In this document: piece by piece, positions 14,653-28,344 of the stretch
Numbering within the stretch: the stretch's first letter is position 1
Layout of the letters: each line of letters opens with the position of its first letter
Source: Pachypanchax playfairii
Taxonomy: Eukaryota > Chordata > Actinopteri > Cyprinodontiformes > Aplocheilidae
DNA length: 64,000 bases
Direction of reading: 5' to 3'
NCBI GenBank assembly: GCA_006937955.1
Contig: SSNP01000146.1
Span: 750,139-814,138 of the forward strand
Position numbers and translations under genes: made by a program
Notes under the pieces: generated by a model
The model's database searches: none
What the model was told of the DNA's origin: nothing
Seen by the model: the letters and a program-made list of their open reading frames with translations, nothing else

Positions 14653-15239
14653 ACCGCTCCTTTACACCGGACGTGTAACAGATGTGTAAGTGAAGCATCA
14701 AAGTTAATGTGAACAATTCAACTGGGCATGAAGTAACACGAATCGGACGCGTGACGGGTCTCGGAAGTGTAGTGGCATGACCTTTAAGCTGCAGTTTTTT
14801 TAACGCAGTATTTTTTACGCTTACGTTTCTAAAATGTGTCACGCTAAGCAGTTTAGTTCGGACCACACAGGAAATCAGGACTTCGTGAAAAGTAAAATAC
14901 CTGGAAGTTTCAAAATAAAGTACACATGCAGATTTCCATTTGCGAGACTACGAAAAAATACATGACCTGTAACAGGTTTGAAGTCCGTAGGTGATGTGAA
15001 AAGAAACCACATACCTTCTGGATACATGTTGTCATCTTTCTCCCTGTTTGTTGTTGTGTGTACTCACGAAATCACGAGCGATTTCTCCTGTGATTTCGCG
15101 ATCTCCCAAGACCAGCTGGATGGAACGCTTTACGCAGGTGATGCACATCTAAAACCCTCCCGGCGGGAAGGGACGCGTGGCTGATTTCACGAGCAAAACG
15201 CTTCGCACTGCTGATGCGTCCAGTGTAAATGAGGGGTAA
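14653..15239. mobile_element. MITE with ACACCGGACG-type terminal inverted repeats
   Basis: The left end ACCGCTCCTTTACACCGGAC and the right end, read in reverse as TTACCCCTCATTTACACTGG, are imperfect inverted repeats. The segment of about 590 bp also contains internal inverted copies (for example CACGAAATCACGAGCGATTT near 15065) and no long frame. It is probably a non-autonomous DNA transposon, family not assigned. Confidence 0.6.
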
Positions 15240-17704
15240 GGGTGGGATCCCGCTGCAGCTTGTGAAAAAACTCATAAATGACCTTGAGAATTTCTCCATT
15301 AATCAAATTTTAGAAAGATCGCTAGCATATTTTGCATCATTTTTACAAGAGACTAAAGTTATTGACAATTGATGTAAATAGTATAACGACAGCTGTGCAT
15401 GTGGTTTGTGTTTTCGTCAAGCCTTTGGTTTTTTTGTACTCGGAATAGTTCGGGTTCTTTCTTGTGGGTCGGAAGCTGAAAAAAACAAAAACAGCTAAGC
15501 CAAGATGCTCCAAGCACTGAACAGCTAAATCAACTAATATGCAACTTATTTAACACAAACGTCATTTAGTATGCATCACCCAAAAATACCTTCACTTACA
15601 AATACCTTCACTGCTTTTGGTGGGAGGATTATGTACCAAGTAAAAATTCTATATGTATTAGAGTCAATACAAATTTATCATTTAATAGATTTAACTCTTG
15701 TGAGTGACGGGAATTTTTGCCTGTATAATTTTGAAAATATTCAACATCAGATGGATTTTCTTTCAGTTCAACAACCTCCGTTAATCATGATATACTTCTG
15801 TGGTGTAATGATCTATAATTAGATTTAAATGTATTCAAGTTAGTATCATCTTTTAATTCTAAAATCACAGTTCCTTACTGAAGGATTGCTGTCGAGTCTG
15901 GGAACTTCCAGATCTTTTCTGTGTAATCCCTGGTAGATGTGGGCGACAGTTCCAGTGGTCACAAGACGGTTGCCATCAAACACTATCTGCCTTTGGTCTC
16001 TGTGACAGCTCTCATTATTGGAGGCCACCGAATAGTTACCAACTGATAAAAGCATATCACACTGTAGAGGAAATTGAATTCTGGAGGACATAAATTCTGA
16101 CTAGGGTTGAGATCATAGTCTGAGGCTAATTTAAGGAAGATTAAATTAATTTCAATGACATTCCTTCTATCTTGACGAAGTCACTACATAACATAATGCA
16201 GCTCTGTTGCCTTGAGATAAGAGGATAGTCATTTTAGACTGGGCACAAGCTGAGGATGAAGCCCTAATCCCATTGCTACAACCTTTTTTTCACAAAACAT
16301 CATGGGCGATACAGAATGTGTGACAGCCATTATTCAATAAGGGGATTTTTTTCTCATAAGTCTTTCATTTTGGCGTGATAATTTAATTGACTGCTGACCC
16401 AAAGCCTCGGGACACAACTCGCCTTCGTACACAGGCAGCTCACTGTTCATTTTCACAGTCATATTTCTGCTTTAGTCTTAGATAAACAGCATTTTTCCAG
16501 AACACAAGTCATGCATTGAATCAAAGCTAAAGCTTGAACTTTGCTCAAGGCATGAGGCTGTGTAAGATTCGGACAGCACGATAACCTTGAGCCAAGATGC
16601 CACAGCTTCACTGTATCACTACAAAAATATATAACATATCACAACTTCTGCTACTACTTATGTTATATTACATATTATTAGAATGACAACATTCTAGTTT
16701 GGAGATTTAATATTTATTAATATCAGAAATTAAATTCACTATGACACTGATTGTAATTTTTTTCATGCTACTGATATTTAAAAGATCAAATGGTTAAAAT
16801 TGTAAGTATTAAGTATCCAAAAAGATATACTGTTACGTTTTTACATAATTGTTATTATATAAGATACACCAGCAAAATATAATTCTGAAGTAAACGTGCT
16901 TTTAATGTGGAAAATTATTTTTTTTACCACTCTGATGTATGTTAAGTAATATTTGGAGCCTGGCAGACTGTTAGCTACTTAATTAGCTGATTTGCATGAC
17001 TGTAGCATGTTGTATATACTGTATCATGCTAACTTTGATAGTTTGCTGTGAATTTGTTTCAAAACAGTGCAGCTTTTAAAAGTTGTGATGTAACAATCAA
17101 AGATTTTTTTACTGCCAAAAACATTATCAAAAAGACATCTTTGTGTTGAGAGACACAAAGGAAAGTGAAAGATATCAATACAGTTTTCATACATAATGAA
17201 GAGCTTCTTTTCCCAGGTCCACAAAGACAGTGAGGATAGGAGGGGAGAGTTGAAGGAGAGGCTGCAGCTGTTTGAGGGACGTAACCTGGAGTTGACATGT
17301 GGAGAGGTTATTGAAGAAGAGCTGTGTCTTTTTACATACGGTATACAACTATTAAGTTCAGGTTCATGCTGATCTTGCGTGTGTGAAAAGTAATGGGTTA
17401 GTGCAGTTCGACAGGGAAAACAAGAACACCTAACCTGATGAAGAGGACAGAAGTTCTTTTCTTAGCTGTGGCAAAATGAGGTTATCACAGCTGAGGAAGT
17501 GATTTTGTGATTTTCACTGGAGAGATGAGGCTGAAGGTTCTGTTTACTCACCTACACACACCAAGTAACTTATGATAAACATAATAAATATTTGATCATC
17601 AGCATCATATAAGAACTGCAGTATGTGTGTCAACAGAGGTGAACACCAAGGAAAACTTTTTCTAAGGTTTATTTTTGTTTTTTATCAAAAGGTTCTGTGT
17701 GTTT
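15240..17704. other. Non-coding, no feature seen
   Basis: AT-rich sequence with only short chance open frames. Confidence 0.6.
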
Positions 17705-18510
17705 AAAGACCCACTCCGATCATCTTATGAGCCATTTTAAAACGTTCTCAGTGGTCTTTAAATTGCGATTATCGCGTTTTTAGCTAAAATTACAAAACCT
17801 GAGCCGTTTTCTAGGACGTAGTTTCGCATTCATGCAGTAGCTCATTAGTAATTTGCCTTTGCGCTGTGGGTGGAAGTGTTGGCACAGAGGATCCCCCCGC
17901 CCCTTCCCGTTACTGAGAGATCTCTGTTTATGCTAGCTCGGAGCAGGAGCTTGTGGCCCGCCCAGTGGATTTTCTACATCACAAACCCAGTCACGGCAAT
18001 TTTAATGCAGAAATACTCAGAAATGCAATTTCAAGCTTAAATTTCATGACTTTGTGGTTATTTCTGAAGTATTAATCTGTAATATGAAACATTTTATACC
18101 TAAAATTTAATTGATGTTCATTATGCGAATTTGCTGGACTCAGATTGACTAACAAACTAGCCAATGAGAGCACGGTTTCCTGTTTCCTTCCCCGCTGCGC
18201 ATGGCAACAGCACATCGAATCTCTTCTAGTTTGATACGTGCTTATGCTAATAGCTTTTAGCTAGCAGCATGCTAGGCGTGGTCTCAACTGAGCGAGCTGA
18301 TGAATACTAATGAACAAAAGAGTTGTGACGTAACAAATACAGGCCGTTCGAACTCGGGAGAACTCGAGTGTTATTGTCACCGTAGTTTGAGAGATAAAAA
18401 CTGAAAGAGAAGTTGTTGACCTGTTTTCACACCCACTATAAAGATAAGAACACCTGTGGAGCTAAAATATTCAACAGAAACCTCAGAAAAAACGTTTTTA
18501 ATGGAAAAAG
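17705..18510. repeat. Interspersed repeat, copy 2 (TTAAAGACCCACTCCGATC start)
   Basis: Begins TTAAAGACCCACTCCGATC and is, over most of its length, the inverted counterpart of 13130-13723. Shared words include GAAACATTTTATACCTAAAA, CTAGCCAATGAGAGC and GTAGTTTGAGAGATAAAAAC. The longer copy keeps about 280 bp at the TTAA end that copy 1 lacks. It is a non-coding transposon-like repeat; the far end is not sharply defined. Confidence 0.75.
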
Positions 18511-19688
18511 TATTAGAAAAATGTCCCGGGAACATGTGAACAACACGAAATACACGATTTTCAACAGAGTGTGTTTTTAACCGATAGGGGCAGAACTGAA
18601 AACCTTTACTGCAACCAGCCACCAGAGGGTGCTTGTCTTATTTCAACTTTCAATTCTTAATCACAGTTCTTTATCCTGTTAAATCTCGTCTATGGTACGA
18701 ACATGTGTGTGTTGGGAAGAAGTTAAATGAAAGTCATGATTTAGTTTAATCCATGTGAAGAAATTCACTAAGAGGGGAAATTGATGATCACATAAATCTT
18801 CAAAAAATTTGTCAAATACAGAACCACTTTTCATATTATCATACAAAAATAATTTATCAAGCCTTAAATCATTGCAAACACATGTAGTGAGATTCACCTC
18901 TTACTGGAAAGTTTTATGCTGTTAAATGTCATTGCAAATCTTTTGTTACAAACTTCTCCCATAAGCTTACCACCCTCGTACTCAATCCTCTCAACATGAA
19001 GCCTGCGTTCAACATTAACTCATATCGAATGTGACTGTTAGTATCATTTAGTTGGTCTTCGTACTGTATTTCCACTGTGTGAAAAATGGCCTTTTTCTCT
19101 CAAGACGGAGTCCTTGTGGTTGAGCTGTCGAAACGGCTAATGAATCACAGATGAACAGTGACGCAAATTAATCTTCCAGCAGTCCCTGGGTAATATGGAA
19201 ACCATTTAAAACTTTAATCAATAACGCTGAAGTTGAGCACATGCAGGCGCTGAACTTGTTTGGTCACAATAAAACAGAATGCACACTACAGGCCCTGCTC
19301 TAAATCACGGTGACAAGCACAGTCACGCTAAATCACGAGAAGTGAAAAATAAATGTCTGCAAAATTTTTATCAGCTGCGGCTGCTTGTTTCCTTTGGGAT
19401 CAGAGAGATATCAGGAAAACAACAGTGGAAATGAATGTTTTATCATCTAAACTACAACCCCATTCATCTTGTAGCCGTTGTTTTGGGTGACGACATGTAA
19501 CAAATGATGAATTATGGGCTGTTCTGGAATGCTGACTAGGACAGAGTAACATTTCATTTAGTTTTAAATACCCTGATAACATTTAAATGACATTCGGTAT
19601 GTAAACTGTGTTTTTCTGTGTATAAATCATATCATTCCATTTAAATCAATATTTTACTGTTTATTGTACAAAGTAAAATAAAAATATT
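18511..19688. other. Non-coding, no feature seen
   Basis: AT-rich sequence. The first 130 bp could still belong to the preceding repeat. Confidence 0.5.
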
Positions 19689-19999
19689 AGGGATGCAACG
19701 ATGTCACTTTTCAAACCGATACTTGGATCTGAGTACTTGCTGATACCGAGTACCAATGCTGATACTTCTACCTCACAAAAATACAATGAATTGGAAGACA
19801 GGTTTTATTTTCTTCTCTGCTTGTTACAACAAATGAATTTGATAAAAAATAACATATTAACAAAAACCACAAAACTAAAATTTCAACATTTTCTGTGAAA
19901 TTTTCCACATTTTAAGTATCAGTTCATGATACCGATACGAGTACATTAGAAGGGTATCGGCCCCGATACCTGATACCAGTATTAATATCGGTGCACCCC
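19689..19999. mobile_element. hAT-like MITE (GGGATGCAACGAT ... ATCGGTGCACCCC)
   Basis: The ends are inverted relatives: left AGGGATGCAACGATG, right, read in reverse, GGGGGTGCACCGATATTAAT. Inside, repeated CCGATAC / GTATCGG words (for example GGTATCGGCCCCGATACC) are typical of short hAT-family elements in fish. About 310 bp, no coding capacity. Confidence 0.75.
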
Positions 20000-22900
20000 C
20001 AAGAAATATCATGTAAATATCTATGTTTAGCTTTTTATAAGAGTAAAATATTCTAAACAAATAACATTAGCCAAATTAACTCTATTGTGACATAATTCGG
20101 TTTAATCCTAATACAGAGATTAGAAGAAGATAAATGTCCATAAGAAGGTTTTTACACACTTATAATCCTTGTTGATTGTTGAAGCACCGATCAGCATAGC
20201 AAACAGCCTCAGGTCATTACCTCCCATCATTTGGCTTCTTGTCACAATAATGACTCTAAAAGGCAAAAAGCTGATCTCATTATAAATGTGTTTGCAGTTA
20301 CTGACATTTTAATCCCAACACATTGGCCGGGCGTGCTTTGATATCTGCGACGTTTCCTCTCAGGAGATGAATAATCTCTTCCACCTGTGCATGTGTCCAA
20401 TGATTCAAATTTCAGAATCAGACTCCTATTTGAATGTGAAACATTATTCACTAAACCCAAAGTTGGCCCTTTTTATCCAATAAACACTCTAAACATTACT
20501 GTTTAAATTGTTTCCATCTTTTATTTGCCAGTAGATTAGTTTCCAACAAGTGCAAGCAACATGATTTCACCTCCCTCAACCCATCTATCTTACGCTCATG
20601 ATTTTTTTTTCCCCTGATCTCCCTCTTCACCTCAGACATGATCTGTAAATCTGCAATCCACTCATCTGTCTCTTCCTCCCACTATCCCTTTCCTGCACTC
20701 CATCTTTCGGCGCTGTAAACTACAGTCGCCAGCTGTGCAGGGAGCCCCTGAGTGTGTGTTTATGCTGAGCTGCACTTTATCACACGCAGCCACACAGCTG
20801 GCAGCTTCACTCGGAGCGTATTCCAGCCTCCCTGCCTCTGGCTATGTTTTTTAGTGTGTGTGCTGGTCACATCCCACACCACTGCTGCATGCTGCTGTCT
20901 GTCCAGCTGCTGCCCTGATGGAGAAGATGTTGTGAACTGTTAATGGCCTGTGGAGTGCAAACACTGGTGTCCACCAGTGCCTCTGGGCAGGCTTACAGCA
21001 TCTCTTCCAGTAAGAGCACAAAACTACAACAAATGCCAGAATTCACAGCTTCACCAGCTGCCCTTATCTTGTCAACCACTGTTGCATCTTCCTGCAATTT
21101 ATAGCAACTCCCACATGTTTTGCTTGTTTATTGGTGATGCATGAGGTCTAGTGATCCTCCTTTCCTGCCGACCTCTTGTCCACAAGCAGACATCCCCAAT
21201 TTCCTTTATAGGGTCCCTTATGTCCTTGCAGCCTATCACAACCAAGAGATCTTTATCACCAACAACCCCCCGAAGCATATCAAGAGCTACTGGTGCAGAC
21301 TCTTATGCAAGGTGACAGCTCATCACACTTCAGTGTTCAGATCACCTCAAGTAGCGCAGATATCGGAAAAAATGAGCACACTTCCCAGCGCAGTGACCAA
21401 ATGGAGATTGACTGAGGGTAACCGCAGGCTGCAGCGCCCCCCATCCTCCTGTCCTGTCAGAGCAGGCCTGCTGGTGACTCTCTGTAGAAGAGATAGAAGA
21501 GTGTGGACACATCAGAAGGAAGAGCTGGCTGCAGACAGAGAGGGGGGGGGTGGAAGGGAGTGAACACTTTGAAGCCATTGGAGGTGATGTCAAGTTTGCT
21601 TAGACTCAAGAATGGTGTTTGAATATGCTGGCCACTAATATGGCACCAGTATCTCTGTCCTCATCTCTGTTTTCTGTCACTATGTACAATCTTGGCTCGT
21701 CTCCGCGGCTCCTGACAACGTCCTTTCACATCATGTTATTGCACACTCTGAGCTGCAGTCAGCAACCCGTCACTCAGCCTCTTTGTCTGAAAGTCAGGCC
21801 CGTTTTTTGCCGTTAATTCACTCAGCGCCTGTGTGGTAGCGATGTGGAATTCACTATTTGTTTCCCTGTCAAAAAGTCATTGACAGTGAAGCTGGAATAT
21901 CGCCCACTCGTTTGCCTTATTTACACAAGAACGTAGATACCTGACAAGTGGCATTTTGAATTTGTGTCTTTTGTAACATCGATGTGAACTTTAAAAAAAA
22001 ATCCAACTTTTTATATGAAAAGAAACAATACAATTAAAAACCTAACACAATCAAACAATAACCAGGGTAAAATTTTAATCTAATTATAAAAATAAAAACT
22101 TTTAAAACTTAAACTAAGAAAATAGAAAAAAATCTAAAAAATACTAAATATTAATTCATACAATATAAGTATTAATTTAACATAGAGAAATATTATAATA
22201 AAAATAGAATACAGTGAAATGAATTTAATTACTAGTCATATATTTCTTCAGAATAAAAGCCTTTTTTCAGGGTTTGTTCTTTAGTTTAAGGTCACCTCAC
22301 CCTGAAACCTTCCCGGAGATGAACTGAAAAACAATAAAGCTTTCATAGAGCTTTTAATCAAAACTTTATGGTAAAGTCACGGCTCAGTGGGATACTCCCT
22401 TTAAAGCTGTCTTTCCCAGAGCAGCCACATGCTTTGGAGGTCAGACTTAAAAGATTTCATATCCTGCTTTTTAGTCATGTTAAACAGAGCAGCTTTAGAT
22501 CACTTCTGCTTATCTATTTAGATAATTTATGGACACAAAAAAAAAAAAAAACTCCTGTTTGAACTTCACTTGTGGCCTTTTATTTGTACAGTTTCATGCA
22601 TTTCTGATTCTATTCAGTCAAGTTGTTTAAAGGATAAAATCATTTCATGGCTACAGAGCAGCCAGACACAGCCCTCCAGTGTCTTCAGCTGACTCTTCTG
22701 GCCCTGTCAATTCCACCTTCAGTCTGGGAGTCTGAGCAGTCGCGTGGAGGTTGACATGATTGCCTTTAAGCAGCCCCTCTTAGCCAGTGACACACAGCTG
22801 CAGCCAGGCACCTCTTCTGACAGTAAGAGCACCATGATGGATTGCCTTGCCAAAACTGCTGATCAAAGGAGGTTAAAGATCAGATGTGTGTCTGGATCCA

Positions 22901-24608
22901 CATGATGTGTGCAATCACAGCAGATGGCTCTTCCTGTTGAAATATTCAAGTTGTAGATTCAATTTTTGTAATCTTACTGCTAAATCTAACAGAGTGGTAA
23001 GACAATTAAGTCAATTAATTACACAAAATTGATCCGATACATGAAAAAGATGAAAAGGATGTCGCAAATGTTTTCAGATTGGGGATTCAGGGGGTTCAAG
23101 AAAGCCATGTCAGCTTTGCAGCATATGCAAATATTTTGCTCGGCATTTATGCACACATAAATACACATAAAACACCATCTCTATGATGTAGACGCTCTGT
23201 GCAGAAAAGAGCAGACATGTAAAAGTTTTTGACATGTGCCGCGCTACCATTGAGACACTGCCTCTGATGTAGGTGGAGCTGACAACATCCCAGCCACTGA
23301 AGATGGCTCTGGGACATACCGAGTTTGGTATGTGTCAGCTCCCATCGTTGTCAGGATACATCCAATGTGAAGCTGGAATATGTTAACAGCATCATTAAAA
23401 GGGAAATTCATACAGAAAACTCTGGAGTGAGTGGCAGGAAAATGTTTTCAATTTTTCCACATGTTTTTCTCGAAACATTCAGGTGGGAGAAAATACTCTA
23501 AACCCTTTAAAAAATAAGACGTATCATCAAGCGTGCGGGAGTCATTTTAAATGTGTTGGCAGGGTTGTAGAGAAAAGTCTACCTTTTCTAGAATCAGTAG
23601 AATTTTGACGGCATCTAGATGTTTTCACAAACTCTATCCATAATTTACATGAGAATTACCACCATTTAACTATAATAAAATAATAAAATGTGCACTTGCC
23701 ACTTGCAGTACTTACATCTCCCACTAGAGGGCAGATAACATGTAGGATTTAATACAGCAAGGTTCTTGTTCTTGTTTTACAAACTTAATATGTGTATCAA
23801 ACATGATGTATTTGGCATTATAGGGTTAAGGTGACCATAAAATCTTATTTCTAAGCTATATTCATGTTAATGACCTTTTTCACTGAGAGGGAAGATGGTA
23901 TAATTAGCTTGTCAGTTTACTTTAGGCTGAGCCGGCTCTCTTTGTGAAGAAGAATGGATTGTAAGCCCGAGAAGCCGGCAGCCAGTCGATAATGCTGCAA
24001 TTAATGTCATGAAATGTTTCTAAAAACCAATTAAATTAAAATTGGACATCACATTGTGAAACCATATTTTATTTCATCCTTTTATGATGCGTTCTGTATC
24101 AAACAGAAGCAGAAGTGTTTCAACATATGGCCTACACATGGGGAAACCATAATGTGAGGCATAAAAATCAGACGGGCCTTTGCAGGAGATTTATTCACTG
24201 ATTCGGTTCGTTTTTGACTTATGAATGTCTGGGGGGGGGGGGGGTTTGCTAAAGAATGTAAAATCACTTTTAATCAGATATGATACTGCGTTCGTGTATA
24301 AAAAGAGATTCAGCTCATGAGAAACGTGAGTAATTTAATGGTTGTTGTAGTTAAATATATCAAACACTTTCTCCAGCCTTGGAAGGGTCAGGTCCCTGTA
24401 ATATATAGAAAAGCCTGCTATGGCTGAAGGTCGTGTCTTCTGCATAATACATGAATCTCCCCAACTCCAGTCTTCTGATCCTGAAACCTTGGGATGAGAA
24501 TTTAACTAAAGCAAATCAACAAAGATGCTGCTATTTTTATTAACCAAATATTGATTGTTCTCACTTCTACTCCTGTTTGCCGCTGGTAACTGCTAATTTC
24601 AATGGGAT
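20000..24608. other. 4.6 kb of non-coding DNA
   Basis: No gene was recognised. The interval from 20600 to 21830 is more GC-rich and holds a 140-codon open frame on the plus strand (21141-21563) with no family resemblance. The block near 23870-24020 looks constrained but cannot be tested. A run of 14 G is at 24231-24244. Confidence 0.5.
24231..24244 (+). repeat. Run of 14 guanines
   Basis: An uninterrupted G tract ending a TGAATGTCT context. Such a tract can form a G-quadruplex and is prone to length error in sequencing. Confidence 0.9.
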
Positions 24609-25191
24609 TTAAAGGTGGTATATTGAACTTGGAACAGAATAGCACGGCACAAAGCCTTCACACACCATCTTGCATGCACCACTTATCCAATAAAATTAAA
24701 AAAAGCAATAAAATCCTTCGTGGTGTGTCTTCCAGTTGAAAAAGTGGCCCAAAGCTCCTCCACTTCACCAACATGTAGCTACGTGTTAGCTAGCTGCTAA
24801 TAGCTGCTATTAAAACGTTTCCATACAGAACTTGCTCGTCACATGGGAAACCCCCTGTGGCAAGCAAATAAGGTATATAATCACCACATATTCCTGGTGC
24901 TTCCAGCTGCTTGACCTGCAGACTCCACAGCAGCCTCACTGTGCTGGAGTATTTACGATATTAGGCAACCCAAAAGGGTGCCCGCTGCTCTGCCAGCTAT
25001 TGGCTGGTAGATGTAAACAAAATACCAACGTCGTGCCAGTCAAAATTAATATTTTATAATATTTAACTGCAAATATAATTTTTAAAGGAAATGCTGTATT
25101 TTCATTCTACAACCCTCTAAACACCCTGTGGAGACAGTATTTTGTTAAAAATATAGCTTTTTATAAAAAATATTCCATATACCACCTTTAA
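24609..25191. mobile_element. TTAA-flanked inverted-repeat MITE
   Basis: The left end AGGTGGTATATTGAA (from 24613) and the right end, read in reverse as AGGTGGTATATGGAA (to 25187), are near-perfect terminal inverted repeats. Both are directly flanked by TTAA (24609-24612 and 25188-25191). The interior of about 575 bp has no transposase and includes the AGCTACGTGTTAGCTAGCTG block often seen in fish repeats. The architecture matches that of the element at 34219-34737. Confidence 0.8.
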
Positions 25192-26622
25192 ATAAGTAGA
25201 AGTAATAATAAAATAGATTCATGCAGTTTATTAAATATACAGAATGACATTTACAGATTTCATTTCACTTTGAGGTACATTAGATCAGTGATAAGGAGGA
25301 TTTCCTCACAACAACACATAAAAATAGCAAAACAGCTTTGATTTATGCATGCATGAAAAGAAAAGTTGCTTTCTTTTGTTTCAGTGGAAATAAAGGGTCA
25401 GTTTGCCAACTGTGCCTTGCAGGCAGATCAGCTCCTGGTGATTTATTCTTACAGCGGGGATGAAATTCTTATCTTTTGGTGTTTGATTTCTGTTTTGCTA
25501 ATGCTGAAAGGCATATTGCTTTGTTTTCTTTGTGTGTACAGGTCACATACAAAAAAAAAAACAGAAAGAAAAGAACAAATTAAGTCATAGTGCCAGAAAT
25601 GTTGGGTTTTTCTCTGAATCTTTACTTTGTTTTGGATTCGGTGTCTAAGCTCCTCTGCCCTCCTTGATTTCTGTATCAAAGGGGAAACTAATGCAAAATG
25701 TATATGACCCTGGGCACAAAAGATGATGGTGCAGGAAGATGTGCTCTAAAAGCTCAGAACATCTGTGTAAACACATGGCTTTTTTCCAACCATGTAGACA
25801 ATGTTATCATAGCCTTAAGATAGATGTCCAAGGCAATATACCTTGCCCTGTGGCCATGTTGGAATGACTTTGAACATCAGAAAAACACTGAGCTTCAAGC
25901 AAATATCCAATGTTAATATTCCAACTTGACTGCAAAGCAACATTCAACCTACAGCTTTTATTTGACTCTTGTTTCTTGTTCAAAGCTTTGCATCAACGTC
26001 AGGGTGGAAATATTTAGAAAAAAGATTTTAATGATGCCTTTATTTTTATATATATATATTTATAAATGTGGAATAGTTTTCGATGGAAAGGCTGGAGCAC
26101 ATGGAACAACAAAGAACAAACCCTCTGCCTTTGTTGTTTAATTCTGTTAATAGCCCAAGGTAAAGATTTATCTGCTCTTGTCAATTTACCTCAGCCTCAA
26201 TATAAAGCAGCAAGGTCACTTTTTCCTTGCCTGGCCCACAGGATTAAATTGTCATGTCCCTCTAATAGGCAGCACAGGGAATCATTAGTCCAGCTCAGCT
26301 GCCTGACTGATAGGCATTTCAGTCCAATCATGGGAGTGTGCCGCTACAGGCCAGCCAGTATTGACACTGTGTCAGGAGTGAGAGGGGATGCCTTAATCAG
26401 CCGGGACACTCTCAACATTGATTTGACAAGCTGCTGTAATGACCGCCTTGTTTTGGTAAAGGATCACTGTTTATCCAGGCTGGCATTGATGCACTTGGAG
26501 TGCTGCATTGTCATGGAAACTATTATCACCCATGAAGCTCTGCAAGAGTTGTCTTCAGAGGCGACCGTGTGTGGGTTTGTGCATGCATAAACACACAGCT
26601 CAGAGGATTCAGATTAACTTTT

Positions 26623-26627
<5 letters not shown>

Positions 26628-26659
<32 letters not shown>
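26628..26659. repeat. TA dinucleotide tract followed by poly-T
   Basis: About seven TA units followed by 17 T. Simple-sequence DNA. Confidence 0.9.
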
Positions 26660-28344
26660 CATGCAAACACTCATGCATCCCCTCAACATAACTAGCTGTA
26701 TAATTGTTGGACTGAACTGCTGTGACTGTGTGATTTCAGGGGGCTTTAGACTATGTTAATTTTTTATATATAACATTTATAAAAGAGAATTTTTTTTTTT
26801 CAATATATCATTTTATTACAGATAATCAGATTAAATAATTTATAACAGAAAATATTGTTGTATATGGTGTTAGGGAAAAACATTGAACATTGTCAAAATA
26901 CTGCTGCTTATTCTCATATAGATTGGGATTTTTTGGGATGATGCTCATTGAAATGATCAAAAATAAATGAAAGTTTGGTGGATATTTACAGTAAATTGAT
27001 GCAAAGTCCCCGTTTATTTGAAATGAAACATTTATATTTAATTATAGGAAGTGGGTTTTTTTCGCATGAACGTAATGCTGAAAAGTCAAATGTGTAGATT
27101 TAGTTGATACATACTGTGGTTTGAGTGTTTTTAGAGTGATGGCTTCGATGTGTTTGTTTACCAAGAGGTGACACAGCCGCTGGCAGCAGGATCAGAAAAA
27201 TTAGCCGCCCTTTCGGGAGGTGATAGACTGTAAATATTATTGGCATGCTGACAGTCCCATGATGCCACGGTGTGTAAAATTGTTAACGAGCAACATAGTG
27301 GATGCTTTCTTTCCTCAAGGTGTGAATGTGGATTGAGTGTTTTTATCAGCCATTATCCAATGAGTAACAGGAGGTGTCCTGTGTCATCTGATCAGCCGGA
27401 GAATCAGAAACAGCTTGCCGTTCTTTTTTTAGTCCCCTTCGTGAGAGATAGAAGTGTTGAAGACGACTCTGTTGGGCTTCATTTACAAATATTAGGCGCT
27501 AAGAGAGATGATAAGACAAGACATGTTGTAGAACACAATACATCTGCCTTTAATTTGTGAAAATACAAAATGAAATCATGTACAACTTATGTACAGGGCT
27601 ATTTATACAAGACAATATACTGTATTTATTACTGTGTAATGACATAGATATTACCTCAGGTCTTTCATAGATTTGACAAGTAAATGTGCTTAAAAAAAGT
27701 GCAAAAAGATAGAAACTAGTCTGCAATGCTGAATGTCTTTCAACACCACAGATACTGTCAAACAGGAACACACTACAAAGAAATACTTTACATTAAGCTT
27801 TGCAGATTTACATCAAATACGTTGATTTGTAATGGTGGTGGAAAAGTCAGAAACAGTGTTAAGACATCTGGAAATTGTTCACCACAGTTGTGGTTAGAGC
27901 CTCGTATTGAGAAAGCTAAACTAGAAGCCCCTTTTCGCAGCAGTGGGTCTTCATCGAGTCCGCCGTTGGCTTCAGCACTGCCTGGCACATTACTGGCACT
28001 GGGTGGTGGACAGCTTGGAGATTTTTTTTTTTTTTATGTGCCAGTTAAAAAATGTCAAAATCATTTTTTGAAAACATCCGACAAATCCTGGACTGAATGA
28101 TGTGATGCATCATCTGTGGATTAAAGATGTCACACTAATGTTTCATTTCTTCTTTTCTTCCCACTCACTGATCCTGAAGTAAAGTGACAACAGTGCCAAT
28201 ATAGCTATATTTCATTATTTATATAAGACATGATTCATACCAGTGACGCTCTACATCCTGTGCATCCAGACTAAAACACCTTACTGCTCTGTAATCTATA
28301 AATAAAGTGATTTTATTCACCAAGGTGCTGTCTGAACACCAGTT

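Noticed and set aside
21141..21563. A 140-codon plus-strand open frame
   Set aside because: It overlaps an antisense frame, shows no domain or family resemblance and no plausible splice context; it reflects locally higher GC.
26066..26590. The longest gap-free open frame of the window (174 codons, plus strand)
   Set aside because: The residue pattern matches no family and codon use is not protein-like; a constrained non-coding block is a better explanation.
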